A stretch of 64,000 bases of DNA. It comes from Gigaspora rosea (Eukaryota > Glomeromycota > Glomeromycetes > Diversisporales > Gigasporaceae). The notes below the pieces were generated by a model. That model saw only the letters and a program-made list of their open reading frames with translations. It was not told where the DNA came from and ran no database searches. The stretch lies in assembly GCA_003550325.1 (NCBI GenBank), contig QKWP01000211.1:292161-356160 (forward strand), in the 5' to 3' direction. Shown piece by piece: positions 23,601 through 35,844 of the stretch; the stretch's first letter is position 1; the number at the start of each line of letters is the position of its first letter. Made by a program: the position numbers and the translations under genes.

Positions 23601-24079
23601 GTATTATATACAGCCTATATGGTATATGGATTATGAATTAAGTATTTTTTGTGCTATATGAAAGTACTTGGTATAATCTTGTTATATAAATCTGCAAAAT
23701 TTCAACTATAATTATTATGTAAAAAAAGCTATAGCAAAAATAAAATTATCAATTTAAATTAGTAAAATTAATAATACTTATTATAAAAAAGTTAGTAATT
23801 ATAAAATTTTTATTTATATATATATATATATATGAAAAATTACCCATAGTGACCCGTTACTATAGAGATCCTTATGATTAGCCAATCATTTTTAAGATTA
23901 GCAATTATATATAAACAATGATTATCCTTTTAATAATCTTTTTTTTTTAATTGATTTTTTTTGTGGTTGTTTTTTTTATTTTAAATAACTTTTTTCTAAT
24001 GTATAGTTTGCTATTAGAGTTGTTGCTGGAGCTGCTGTTGAAGTCTTGGATTAAAGCTATTATGAAGTTGGGAACTTGT
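23601..24079. other. AT-rich, nothing recognised
   Basis: Contains a TATATA tract near 23815-23833. No gene; the 74-codon frame at 23951 is low complexity and unsupported. Confidence 0.4.
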
Positions 24080-24850
24080 ACCAGTTTCATTAGTAATTTT
24101 AGGCTTTTGTTATTTGTGTGCTGTTGTTCATATATTGTTATTTGTGTGTTATCATTTATGTGTCATCATTTGTGAAAATTTCGAGAAAAGCATTTGCAAA
24201 TGAACTTTGCAAAAATACTATACTAACTTTTTAGAATTTTGGACATAAATTGAAAAATTTTTTTTTAATATTTGATTTTTTTTTGTTTTACTTTTTTTTG
24301 AACTAATACTTTTTTTTTGTAAAATAGAACCAGTTTCATTGGTAATTTCAAGCTTTCATTATTCTGGTGCTATCATTTGTGTGCTGTTGTTTATAGAAAT
24401 TTTAGAAAAAAGAATTTGCAAATGCACTTTGCAAAAGCACTATACTAACTTTTTTGAATTTTGAACATAATCAAAGATATGTTTTTTTTTTATTTTATTT
24501 TTGTTTTTTTGTTGCATTTTTTTTTTTGAACTAAACTTTCTTTTTTTTCTAGGTTTGCTTTATATTGAGATTCTGGGCTTTTGTTGTTTAGTAGTTTTTG
24601 AACTTTTATTAGTCATCTGAAAATTCTGGTCTTTTTGAAGATTCTGGACTTTAGTTGTTTAATACTATAGTTTGTATAGATTCTGTACTATAGGTCTGTC
24701 ATTCAAAATTTCAGGTTTTGTTATTCTGGTGATATTGTTTGTAAAAATTTCAAGATAATCTTGAAACAAAAGGAGGAAAAGTATTTGTGAATGCACCTTT
24801 TTGAATTTTGAATAATCAGAAGAAGAAAAAGTATTAGCTAATGTGCTTTT
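24080..24850 (+). repeat. Two to three diverged tandem repeats (~250 bp)
   Basis: The block CCAGTTTCATTRGTAATTT, followed by CATTTGTGTGCTGTTGTT and TTTGCAAATG.ACTTTGCAAA, occurs at about 24080-24250 and 24328-24480. A third, more degraded copy lies at about 24700-24850. Confidence 0.75.
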
Positions 24851-25249
24851 TAAACCTCTATGCTTAGGGTGCTACTAGAAATCAGCTAATTCAATTTTGA
24901 CCAAAATTTTGACCCTCCTTTTTTAGTCAGGTCTTCATATTAAATTTTTAGTTTTTCAGACCCCCTAAAAAATCAGCTAATTTCTGGCCCTCCCCTTATA
25001 GTGCTATTGTTTTAGAACTTTTGTTCCTTTGGATATAGGATAGTTTTGATATTTTCACTTTTTTTTATACTATAGTTTTTTATTTTAGTTTTTTTTCTCT
25101 TTCTTATAATATAATTTATTTTAATTATAATAAAATTAAAATTGTGTAATCGTAATTGGCATTATTTCTATAAAATTTTATAAAAGTGATAAATCAACTA
25201 ATAAAAATTGATTACATAATCACATGCTTGATTGATTTAGATTAATGGT
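24851..25249. other. AT-rich, nothing recognised
   Basis: No gene or clear repeat boundary. Confidence 0.4.
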
Positions 25250-26023
25250 GAGTCTATAGAAACATACTGGTCACGTAATTTTCATTTTATGGACATATAC
25301 CAAAATAATAAAATTTTTTTAATTTAAAAAACAATTTGACAAGGTTTATGTACTAAGTTAATCTTTATTATTCTAATAAACTTGTTTTTTTGGTCTTTCT
25401 AGTACTATAATGATAAGATTATTAAAATCAACTTAGTAGAACTGGAGATATAGCCATATGATGTTTTTATATAATCCTTTATGTTTCAAAGATTATATTT
25501 TCAGTTATGCTGATCAAATTTAATAATCTTATCATCAATAGAACTGAAAAAATAGAGAACAAGTTTTTAGAATGATAAAAGAAGGTAACTTAGTTTGAAA
25601 GTTGTCTTGATCATCTTTTTTTTCTTTTTTTAAAAGTAATTTGACTAAGCTTTATAGTAGGTTAATCTTCTTATAGTCCTAAGAAAACTATTCTCTAGGT
25701 CTTTCCAGGTTAATAATTAGTAAAATTATAAAGACCAACTTAGTAGAGCCAGAGATATACCCTTATAAAGTTTATGCACGTTTTTATATTATCATTATAA
25801 CATTGCCCAAATTTTGAAATATTATATTTTAGTTCCACTGATCAGATTTTAATAATTTCATTACTATTAGAACTGAAAAGACTAGAAGAACAAGTTTATT
25901 AGAAAGATAAAAGGTTAACTTGGTAAAAAAACCTTGTTAAATTATTTTTAAATAAAAAAAATCATTATTTTGGTATGTATCATAAAATAAAAAATCACAT
26001 GACCGGTATGTGTCTGTTGACTC
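25250..26023. mobile_element. 774-bp foldback element
   Basis: The ends GAGTCTATAGAAACATACTG and (inverted) GAGTCAACAGACACATACCG are followed by matching segments through ACCAAAATAATRA. Inner arms with AACTTAGTAGAACTGGAGAT-like blocks recur as internal inverted and direct copies. Non-coding. Confidence 0.75.
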
Positions 26024-26030
26024 TCTGCTA

Positions 26031-27245
26031 CAAAACTTAAATTTTTGATACTCCTCACTTACTTTTTTAATACACCTAAATGCAATCCAAAAATTTTATT
26101 ACTTTTTTGAGACACAGATTTTTGTATATTTTAAAATATTACATTATACATACATTATTTATTTCTAATATGAACATGCATGACAATTTTAAAAAAGCCT
26201 GTGACTGCTGCGATTAAAATCGACCAATAGAATTACAAATAAGTTTCTAATAAAACAAAAAGGCTTAAGGGTAGAGGGTATGTAGATCATTTCTATTAGT
26301 AAACGAGTGACAAAAAATATTTTTAATGCGAATTTAAAGGTTGCTACATATAAAAATTAATTTTTTACTATATAAATTGATTTTTTGTACTAAGTAAACT
26401 TGTTCGTAATAAAAAATCACACATCTCCTAAAAATTTTATTAAATTTGAATGGAATTTGATAAAGTTTTTATAGTATCAACTTTTGTGGGGCGGGGTCTA
26501 TTCTGCGGGGTGATCACAAATTGGCCAATCAAATCACGTGTAAACAATAAGTAAAATAGGGTCGCGAAGATAAAAACAACTATATCTTATGTTCTATTGG
26601 GCCAATTTTAATGCTTCGACCACCATTAGAATCAGAAAAACCTCCTCTACAAGTTTATTTAAAATTTAATATAGTTACTTAATAAAAATTTTCTTTATTA
26701 TTAAAAATAAAATTTTTAGTAACTCATTTATTAATAGAAATGATCTACATACCCTCTACCCTTAAAGTTTAATTAATCAAAACTAATTTTTTTATTATGT
26801 TATTATTGTTTGAATTTCTAATAAGAGTTGTAGAGATAAAAATTACTATTCCAATAGTAGTAAACACATCAAAATTGGCTTAGTGTATTATGGGATATAA
26901 GTAAAAAAATTTTTACAAATTTTTAGTTTTTTAAAAATTTGCGAAATTTTTTTACTCATATTTCATAATACAATAAGCCAGTTTACTACTATTGGAATAG
27001 TAATTTTCATCTCACAACTCTTATTAGAAATTCAAATAATAATGACATAATAAAAAAATTAGTTCCTATTAAAAAAAACTTTAAGTTTTATTAGAATCTT
27101 ACTGCAATTCCATTGGTCAATTTTAATTGCAGTGGTCACGTGACTTTTTTAAAATCGTCATGTCTCAAAAAAGTAATAAAATTTTTGGGGTACATTTAGG
27201 TGTATCCAAAAAGTAAGTGCAGGAGTATCAAAAACGTAAGTTTTG
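26031..27245. repeat. 1.2-kb foldback hosting a TTAA MITE
   Basis: The left arm (26031-26264, continuing 26766-26920) and right arm (about 26930-27245) are reverse complements over more than 300 bp, with ends CAAAACTTAAATTTTTGATA and CAAAACTTACGTTTTTGATA. The left arm is interrupted by the 26265-26765 MITE and the right arm is not. A weak 9-base flank similarity (CTCTCTGCT/CTCTCCGCC) may be a target duplication. Confidence 0.85.
26265..26765 (-). mobile_element. TTAA-flanked MITE, copy 2 (reverse of copy 1)
   Basis: TTAA plus GGGTAGAGGGTATGTAGATC at both ends, with interior matching 441-886 in reverse. The mirror arm of the host foldback has a single TTAA at the corresponding place (ACTTAAAGTTT), showing that TTAA was duplicated on insertion. 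Confidence 0.9.
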
Positions 27246-27640
27246 CCTCTCCGCCAGATCAATTGATCATATGATCACGTGATCATTTTTTTTGGTGGTT
27301 GCTATTGTGACAGGTTGCCAAAACTAACACTACTAAAATGACAAATGACATTTCACGATTTATGAATAAAACATGCAAATTGGGAACATTATAACACATG
27401 CCAATGAGAATTAACATAAATTCAGAAATGATGCAGAACATACCGGTAATAATAATAAGGGGTTTCAGAATTAAAATTCGTTAATCTTATTTTGATAAAA
27501 CAAGAAGACGTATTTATTATCAATTAAAATTTGAATACACTTTATTTATATGATCTTCATTATTATAAATTTTTTTATTGTTAATCTATACTGCTTCTAA
27601 TATCGTTTTATTATTATTAAATAGTTTGTTGATCTTCATA
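27246..27640. other. AT-rich, nothing recognised
   Basis: GATCA-rich palindromic stretch near 27257-27285. No gene. Confidence 0.4.
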
Positions 27641-27897
27641 ATAAAAATTTTTACTTATTTCGTCAAATGGGAGTCTCTAAACACCCCCATTTCATTTTCT
27701 GATTTCAAAATTTTGATTCACAAATAAGATTTTTTAAACTCTTATTTATTTCCGAAATAAGCCTAGATCTCTTTGTCTGGCCACTAATGACACCTGACGA
27801 ATGCATAAGTTAGAATAGAATGTACATAGTACAAACTTCATGCATAAATTATTTTTTTATATTAACAATATAGAGTTACATTATTTGATTGATGCAT
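27641..27897 (+). pseudogene. Possible relic of an S1-protease 3' flank
   Basis: The segment with TCAAATGGGAGTCTCTAAAC, CCCCCATTTCATTTTCTGA and CAAATAAGATTTTT aligns in order with the sequence just after the protease stop at 39650 (CTAAATGGGTATCTTCAAT, CTCCCATTCTATTCTCTGA, CAAATAAGATTTTTAA). No coding part remains. Confidence 0.45.
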
Positions 27898-27899
27898 TA

Positions 27900-28554
27900 T
27901 CCCTTAAACCGTTTGAAATTTAGGGCAAATTTGCCCTGAATTTTACTATAAAAATACTTCTGATCTATTTTTTTAAAAATTCAATATATTTAATTAATTT
28001 TTTTTTTTAATAAAAATTAAAAATAAAGTTTATATTTTTATAAAATTTATATTTAAATTATAAGATAAAAAATTTAGCTTACTTATAAGCTAAAAATATA
28101 CAAAGTTTAAAAAAAAATTTTAATTAAAAAAAAATTTACAATTCTTTGACAAACTTTTTAAATATTAATTTTAAACCTATAGTTTCTTAATAGAAATTAT
28201 AGTTTAAATAAAGGATAACAACTTTTATTATTACAACCTTTATGATTTACTTGTAAAAATTAAGACTTATATTAGAAGTAAAAAAATTTTTTATAGACGG
28301 GAATATATAAACTTTTAAAAAATTTAAAGAAAAATTTTATAGTAAAATTTCAAAACTATAACTTTAAGTTTTTATTACTCCTAAATTTTTTAATAAATTT
28401 AAAAAATTTTCTTAATAAACTTATTAGAATATATTTAAAAATATATTTTTTATTTAGAAAGCATATACTAAAATTAATATTTAAAATTTTATTTTAAAAA
28501 TAAAATTTTTTAAAAAATTTCAGGGCAAATTTGCAGGAGAAACGGTTTAAGGGA
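27900..28554. mobile_element. 655-bp MITE with TCCCTTAAACCGTTT ends
   Basis: The ends TCCCTTAAACCGTTT are inverted and flanked by TA, followed by an inverted GGGCAAATTTGCCCTGAAAT-type block at each end. The interior is AT-rich. Confidence 0.75.
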
Positions 28555-29347
28555 TAATATAAATATCTTATCCGGATATAACCATTATTCATTTATTTGA
28601 ATAGGATCCGGTTATTAGATTTTGTTAAAGGTTACAACCTTTCGGATAAAGAGTTATCCGGGTATGAGCACTAACTCCAATAAGATAATCACGACTTAGT
28701 TTATTTACAAAATCGGATTTCCTTTTTTGGTTTGTATTACCCGCGCAAATAAGTAAAATGATATTGAACGTGCTATACGAATGGAGTGAATGGGGAGATC
28801 ATATGTTAACCAACAAGATATACAAGTTTCCACTTCGGATTTTGATTAACATGAATAAAAAGGGTAAGAAAGGTATTTATACTAAATAAAAAAAAGACGA
28901 TCTATATGCCTACAGTATATACAAATATGGGTAAATAATTTATAAAAATAAAAAATAAATAAATGAAAACCATTACACAGGATTTGGTAAAAATCAACAT
29001 GTTACACATTCATGTGATCGTTCTAGTATAATAATATATAATCGTGTTTTAAGTTGTATTTTACTACAAGACCACCACCCAAATCCACCCCTTACAGTAT
29101 ACGTATACGAATATATAAATACTTGTATGTTGTATACAATTATTGTCTGCTCCGCATCAACGCATATTAAGATAAATCAAAAACTAATTAATATATAATA
29201 AATGTAGTAGATCATTGTGAAATTTGAATCAATTTTACGTATGATTTTTAAAATTTGGGGCCTTTTTTTGTTAGCTTTTTTTTTTTTTTATAATTAAGTT
29301 GGGGTTATGGTTAGAATTATTAGTAAAAGAGTATAAGTGGATTTTGG

Positions 29348-29560
29348 TGGGTCATCAAAACTCCGGGTCGGAATACTTGGAGCGCATCGGAATCAGGTCG
29401 GCTGGATTGGAATTATCAATTTTGCCCAAAAATTTTACTAATGAAATCATATCCATTCATTAAGTAAACAATGCACAGCTAATAAGTTTGCAATATGACA
29501 TGTTAAAACTAGGACTAATCGCCGAGGCATCCGACTTGAAATTTGGTTATGAATGACTAC
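29348..29560 (+). mobile_element. MITE (CTCCGGGTCGGA end), upstream of protease copy 1
   Basis: Same family as 9968-10198. The left end GGTCATCAAAACTCCGGGTC and the right end GCCGAGGCATCCGACTTG are inverted copies in degraded form. It lies 290-500 bp before the start codon and was present before the gene duplicated. Confidence 0.65.
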
Positions 29561-31176
29561 TCGCAACTTCGTCTCGAGTAGCCTCCGAAATTGGCAAGGA
29601 ATGGTCTGATTGTCTTCTACGAATTTGATATAGATACCGAGGATAATTCTAATCAGGAAAATTGTTCTAGCAAATAAGGTCGTCCCTGCCCGAACCTTTT
29701 AGGATTGACCCGGCCAGCAACGTTAAATTTCATTTATTTAATTAATCTTTTAAATATTTATTTATTTCATTGGTTCGTTATTATCTTTTCATTTGTTTCA
29801 TTAATCTTATTAATCCCAATCAACAATATTTGTTTATATCCTTTAATTATGAAATATTTTTATATCTTAATAAATTTACTATTATTTATTTTTAAATTTC
29901 AAACCCTTTCTTTGGTTCAAGCTCGAGAAGAACCGTTAGCAAAATAATGGGGCATTAGAAATCAAGATAATCCACTATATCTAGAGAGAGAAAGATTTTT
30001 AGCATCAGGTGATGAAATCTTAAAAACATTACTAGATGATTCAAGTTATGGAGGAACCTATATTGATGTGAAAAACAATGAAACAATCTATTATACCAGA
30101 TATAAAAAAAAATTCTGAAATACAAAAATACTTAGAAATATTATCATTTAAACCTGCATCCAAGTCATTAGACACCTTAAAAACTTCAGTTGATGAAATA
30201 TTTGACCTAGCCATGGGTAATGATGCAATTGAAATAATGTTTGGCATTTTTCCAGAAGAAAATAATATCTTTATATTTATGTATGAAGAATTTAATGAAA
30301 TTAATCAAGAATTTATAAACGTTGTCAAAGAATATGAACCAATAATAAAATTTTATCCATTAAGAACAGAAAAATTATCAAATTCCGAAATTAGTATCGA
30401 TAAACCTAGTTTAGACATTCAGGTACTAGGTGGGGATGGTTTGTTTACTGAACTTAAAAAATGTTCAGCAGGTTTTTTGGCACCAGCGAACTATGAAACT
30501 AAAAGTATATTGTAACTGCTGAACATTGTAGAGATAAACATGGAGATGAAACTAAATTTTTCTATATTAATTGGTCATTGTCGCCTTTTGAGATTAATAG
30601 ATTTAGTAATATGAGTGAATCCCTCAAACTAGTGTTCCGAGTTGATAAAATTTTTTAATCGATTAGTTGCCAACTATAGTTGCAACTAATCGATTATGGT
30701 AATCACGTGACTAAATAATCGATTAATTGTTTAGTTGTTTAAATTGTTTAGTTGTAAGTGTATAGTTGATATTACAAAAAATATTTCATATTTAAAATTA
30801 TAGTAATGATAACTTACAGATTTAGCAAAGCATTAGAAATTAAACCAAATAATGCATTTTCACAAAAGCATTAAGACTTCGTGGTAATCCGTTAAGCAGA
30901 TGTAGTATTGCACACCAGACATGGACAATTAAATAACTAGTTATAAACAGGCGGCTTTTCATAGGATTGGAGCCTTATGTATTAGGTTTTGAATTTAAAT
31001 ACTGTAACTTATATTATCATCAAAATTTGCGGTAAAATATGAATAAGTTGGTTTTTTGCACGTACACATACAGACATAGACTTGATTTAATAATTCGTAA
31101 AGTTATAAAAACGGCAATCGCCATTAACTAATCCCTATTATATACATGTACCATTCAATTCTTATATTATAAATTA

Positions 31177-31505
31177 TCCGGTAGTTACTATTGATCATGT
31201 TACCCATATTAATACTATATCACGGTATATCAATGTTTATTCCATGGTTCGGAATTTTGATATTTAATTTTATGGATATATATCTTTTTTTGTTTTTTTT
31301 TTTTTTTATGTTATATTAATTAACGATTGTTTTAATTCATGTCAAAAAGTCCCCGAGCAAAAAAAAAAAGAAAAGAAAAAAAGAAAAAGAACCAGAGAAA
31401 GAAACCGAAAGAAACCACATAATCAATAAACTAAACTTTATGAAATAACAATAATTTACAGAATTAATATGGGTAACATGATCAATGACCACTCCCGGAT
31501 AATAT
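31177..31505. repeat. Inverted ~40-bp arms
   Basis: ATTGATCATGTTACCCATAT at about 31192-31211 pairs with ATATGGGTAACATGATCAAT near 31468, extending outward to TTATCCGG/CCGGATAA. The loop has T-rich and A-rich tracts. Confidence 0.8.
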
Positions 31506-31507
31506 CG

Positions 31508-31657
31508 TTATCAGGTAGAAAATGTAGATGACATTGGGTCAGCATCATTTAGCGGCCATTTGGTTGACTCAGATCATGCCGCGAAGCGGCATGATCTGAG
31601 TCAACAAATGGCCGCTAAATGACGCTGACCCAATATCATCTACATTCTACCTGATAA
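31508..31657. repeat. 150-bp near-perfect hairpin
   Basis: The arms run from TTATCAGGTAGA to its complement, with the centre GCCGC-GAA-GCGGC at 31578-31590. It contains TTTAGCGGCCATTTG and GTTGACTCAGATCATG in both arms. A foldback this well preserved is probably young. Confidence 0.9.
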
Positions 31658-32228
31658 CTATTAATTATAAGATATTATACAGTATATTAAACCTTACGAA
31701 GAATTTTGAAAATATATATTTATAGCGACATCTATCAATTAAACATCGCATTATTATTGCTCGTCATGTGCCCCTTCCTCGCACATAACAGTTGTGACCA
31801 ACCATTCTTATACCTAAGGTCACGTCCTCTCAAGTGCTCATTTAACGATCATATCTACGTAGTACAATATGGGATAGGGTCGCCGAACAAGCCGCAGGAG
31901 GTCACGTGAGCAGACTTTTTCGAGCATCGCTTACTTTCTTTTTTCTTCTTTTTTCTTTTTTGGGAGTGGTGAGAGGGATAGCTGGACATATTGTCGAGCA
32001 GAAAATTCAAACGACAACGATGACAATAGATCATCAGGTTACTCAAATACCATTTCCGTCATGAAAAAGTCCTGTGACCCATTTGTCACATGGAATGTCC
32101 AGTGACTCGCAATATGTACCTCCGTTCACAAGCGTATCATTTTGTTAAAGAAAGTTGATCAAATGTCTCACGAATCATGAGTCATATCTCAACCATCCTA
32201 ATCCAAACACTAAACGCTTATCCGAAAG

Positions 32229-32535
32229 AGTTTGTTAGAATGGTTTTATAACGCAACTATAAAGAGCCGGTAGGATGATTATTTAACATAGCCATAAGGA
32301 ATTTTTAGAATGGTTATTTATCGCTAACTATAAAGAGCTATTAGAATGATTATATTTTAACACTAATCATAAAAAAAACTATTAGAATGATTATATTTTA
32401 ACACCATTCATAAAAAAACTATTAGAATGATTATTTAACACTAATCTTGTTAGAATGATTAGTTAACGCTAACCATAATGAGCTGTTATAATGATTATTT
32501 ACATTAATCATAAAGAGCTGTTAGAATGGTTGCTT
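32229..32535 (+). repeat. ~40-bp minisatellite (TTAGAATGATTATTTAAC)
   Basis: About eight units of TTAGAATGATTATTTAAC plus ACTAATCATAAAGAGC with length variants. Confidence 0.85.
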
Positions 32536-33984
32536 GATTCGACTATTTTGATTTTCACGTACACCCACATGACTGTCATCTTCATTCGATACTATTTTGC
32601 ATCTCGCTTATTATGTAATGGAAGTTTGAAAAAACGTAGATTGTTCACCTATATTTCACAGAATATTATAACCACAATATAGAACTTGGATTTGTATACT
32701 AAATTTAATAATAAAATCTCCGTTAAATTTAATATGAAAACAGACAATGGACCCAAGCTCTACTATAATAGATTATATACTGTAAACTTGATTAAAAATG
32801 GTTAAACCTAACCTATTATTTAATGGTAGGTCTAATATCCAGTAATGATTTAAAAAAAGGTCGATTCAGATATAATATATAAAATGATTCAAGTATAATT
32901 AAAAAAAATGAAACATGTGACACTAAAAAAACCACTTAAAATTATTAATATCATTAATAAATGTCGCAGATCATAATTTAAAATGAAATCTACATTTTCT
33001 ACTTAACCTCCTAGCCTTCTAAAACCCACTAATACTTGTTTATTATAATTTTCTTTAAAACTAACCCTAACCCTAAACCCTAACCCTAAAAATGCACCCC
33101 AAAATTTCATTTTAATCTGAATTACATTATAATTTGCCACAATAAATATGAACTATGTTTACTAGTATTATTATTATTATTAATTGTTACGTCAAGAATC
33201 GTCCGAATCATTTTTCAATCAGCGAAAATTGAAAATGACAGCTGTAAGTAAAGTACTGACTTTATGATTGGTACCTGGTGCAATTTATATTATATACGAA
33301 GAATACTGCTTGGTGTAAACACATTGAAAACTGGCAAAGTTGAAATAAAAAATGCACACCAGATACATCTCAACCCTAGAAACATAATTAGTTACCAATC
33401 AATGGCTGTGATTTCTGTTATATCATTATGATTAATAATAATAGTTGTTTAGTAGATTAATATAAATTGATAACTAGTTAATAACTAGTTGATAACTAAC
33501 AATTGATTGTAATCGAACTAGTTGAGATTAGTTGTTTAAATTATTTTTAAATCGATTAATTGAAAAGCTGCCAATTAGTTGGTTTTTCAACTAACGATTT
33601 GGAACTCTACCTCAAACCATTACCAGCTATAAGAAACACTAATTTTGAACAATTTCGTCAGTTAACTATCAATGACGGTGTACCTGTATTAGAGTTGGGC
33701 ACCGAAACCTTTTTGGCCAAATCCGAAAGTTTCGGGTTTCGGAATATAGCTTCCGAAACCTTATCCGAAACTCTGAAACCTCATCTGAAACCCGAAACCT
33801 TATCCGAAACCCGAAACTATTTAAGGTTAAATTTTACAAAATATGGTATTGTAGAACGTGCTAACATGTTAGTACACAAATATTTGAGTCTGCCAAGGAA
33901 AAATATACATATTTACATATAGGTTATATTTGAGTTTGTATATTTCAGTTATATTATTTATTAATAATAAATTAATAAATTATA

Positions 33985-34230
33985 GGAAATTATATTATCT
34001 AGTCAATTTGCCAATTAAAATTCAGGATCAGGTGTAATATGTAGATCAATTTTGTATAACAAAAACAAAAAATTGCTAAAATTGCTTCTACTCTAAAATT
34101 TTGTCCATGAAACTACTTTTTTTTATACAAAAAAAAAATTCATGCTAAATTTTATTATTAACATTTATGTTTATTTTGATTTTGCATTATAGATCATAGA
34201 TGATAATCACCTATGATGATTATTAGTTAT
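33985..34230 (+). repeat. Repeat family M, copy 1 (partial)
   Basis: Contains the conserved core AATTCAGGATCAGGTGTAAT, then GCTAAAATTGCTTCTACTCT and ATGAAACTACTTTTTTTTAT. Same core as 46804-47153, 50216-50584, 59346-59671 and 61226-61570. Confidence 0.75.
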
Positions 34231-34417
34231 TTTCTAAATTATAATATATATAAATTATAAAGAATATTACTAACTATAACTGGTAGTGATCAATTACTAG
34301 GTGCTTAAATCTTTAAAACATACTAAATAATGGGATTAGAGACTCTAAGTAAAAATGTTCAAAACATTTAAAAACCTTATAAAAACTAAAATAGAATCTC
34401 TATAACTTCATCTAACA

Positions 34418-34528
34418 GGACCCCAAAATATATATAGATAGGGCAGGTCAATTATAAAATTACCAAAAATAGAAAGTTCTGCAGAAAAAACTTCAAAAAT
34501 AAGCAAAAAAATACCATAAATAGAAAAA
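34418..34528 (+). repeat. Half copy of the GGACCCCAAAATATATATAG MITE
   Basis: Colinear with the left half of 21774-21954. Confidence 0.7.
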
Positions 34529-35205
34529 GTTTTGGATTATACTGAAACCGAAACTAGTTTTGGATAGGTTTCGTTTCGTTGCCCAACTCTAATGTGTATC
34601 AAGTCTTGGCGCCATTTGTGTAAGTCTGGTTATAGTACACATGTTACTTGTGGACTTGTAAAAGCATTTCATTTTATTTTATAAGTAGGCGATGAGATGC
34701 ATTATGGTGAATTAATTATATTATATATGTTAAGTCAGAAAAGTGATAGGGAGGGACTGCATTTGCTTATTTCGATTTTAGTATTAAATGATATTTGTGT
34801 TGTGGCAATTGGAAATGCTAATATTATGATTTTGCCATTAGGTATGATTACAGAGTATGGTAATATGGTGCCTACTACAAACAAGTAATATTGAGAGGAT
34901 ACAAAATTAGACTGCAGCACTGATTTCACTAAATGAGGGTCTTTAATCGCTCTCTGACTTCAATATTTTAAAACTCAAATAAGATTTTTAATATTTACAT
35001 TTATTTTTGAATACACTATTTGTTTAATTTTAAAACCCTCATTATATAATAAATTTTAGAATCTCACAATTCAAAAATTTTAAAAATAGTGTTTTTATAT
35101 ATTAAAATTGCATATAATTTAACATTTCACTGATGATTTGTTAATATAGTTATGTATTAAATGTGATGCATTCAATAAGTAAATCTTTATATAAAAAAGG
35201 TGTAA

Positions 35206-35372
35206 GGGGCATGCTATTTATCACATGATTTTTTACCATTGATACATGGTTAAAGGTAGTGATCATGTCTATATATTATATTAATCAATCAAAATTAGAT
35301 AAAGTGATCACACCATACATGGATAGGGGTGGCTACTAAGTAAAAAATATCATGTAATAAATGGCACACCCC
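35206..35372. mobile_element. 167-bp PIF/Harbinger-like MITE
   Basis: The ends GGGGCATGCTATTTAT and (inverted) GGGGTGTGCCATTTAT are flanked by TAA on both sides (35203-35205, 35373-35375), as expected for the TWA target of Harbinger elements. This is the uninterrupted counterpart of 7283-8177. Confidence 0.8.
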
Positions 35373-35375
35373 TAA

Positions 35376-35844
35376 CTTTCTTATATTAATAATTTTTGCA
35401 TTTCCTGCTTAAACATATCCACACTTTGGAATCTGGTCGGGTGTCATGTCTAACCCAAATCTAATAAGATAATTACTGCAATTTTTTTTTTAAAAAAAAA
35501 ACATAAATTTACCTTTTTCCAGTTTTTTAATGACTGTCATGCTCAGTCTGATGGTACACAGATTGTTTCGTACGTTAAAGGTACTAGCTACTCAATGTTT
35601 GAATTTCGGGGTACATTTAAAACCAGAATTTTTTAGATCATATTTTTTTTTGGTAGCCAGAAAAGGTTTAAATAAATTGATAAGCATGATTGGTCAAAAT
35701 GCAAATTTTACTTTGTAGTTCAGTTTATAGGCACTTTTTAAATCTTGGTGCACTAATTAAAATTGATAGGAATGAAATTTTACATATAGTAAGCACCATT
35801 CTAACCCATAACCTCTAATGTTAAGGCTCTAACCCTAAATATTT
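35376..35844. other. Junction between the two duplicated protease units
   Basis: Includes a fragment near 35440-35475 resembling 28660-28690. A plus-strand frame from about 35522 reads LFFNDCHAQSDGTQIVSYVK and ends in stops. I do not recognise it and treat it as a possible decayed coding fragment. Confidence 0.4.

Larger units (their letters stand above)
30630..33609. mobile_element. hAT element C (2.98 kb, non-autonomous) in the protease gene
   Basis: A perfect 8-bp duplication CCTCAAAC lies at 30622-30629 and 33610-33617, and that sequence is single in protease copy 2. The termini are TAGTGTTCC and (inverted) TAGAGTTCC. The subterminal parts are rich in GTTGCAACTAATCGATTA-type palindromic motifs. 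The interior has a hairpin, a minisatellite and a short CCCTAA tract (33061-33089). I see no transposase. Confidence 0.92.
33690..34591. mobile_element. hAT element D (0.9 kb) in the protease gene
   Basis: The termini are TAGAGTTGGGCACCGAAACC and (inverted) TAGAGTTGGGCAACGAAAC. The 8-bp flanks ACCTGTAT (33682-33689) and ATGTGTAT (34592-34599) match at 6 of 8. The subterminal region has repeated CCGAAACCTTATCCGAAAC motifs. It carries copies of two other repeat families inside, so it is a composite. Confidence 0.88.
29849..34888 (+). pseudogene. S1 serine protease copy 1, dead
   Basis: Same gene as 38424-39650. The exon sequence survives at 29849-30629, 33610-33689 and 34592-34888, separated by two hAT-type insertions. 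The signal peptide (MKYFYILINLLLFIFKF) is intact and is followed at 29945 by the same in-frame TAA as in copy 2. Further damage: a 20-bp deletion near 30080 that shifts the frame, a 1-base deletion just before the His-region codons (about 30505), loss of about 50 bp around the catalytic Asp region, and a 1-base deletion that turns GDSGGPAF into a shifted SDREGLHL. It cannot give an active enzyme. Most damage is absent from copy 2 and so arose after the duplication. Confidence 0.9.

Noticed and set aside
30041..30247. Minus-strand frame in protease copy 1 (and 38678-38866 in copy 2)
   Set aside because: Shadow of the plus-strand protease sequence.
31706..32046. Short frames on both strands in hAT C
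   Set aside because: Small, unconserved and mutually overlapping inside a non-autonomous element.
33061..33089. Interstitial telomere marking a chromosome fusion
   Set aside because: Very short, degenerate, within hAT C, and similar tracts occur in dispersed repeats here.
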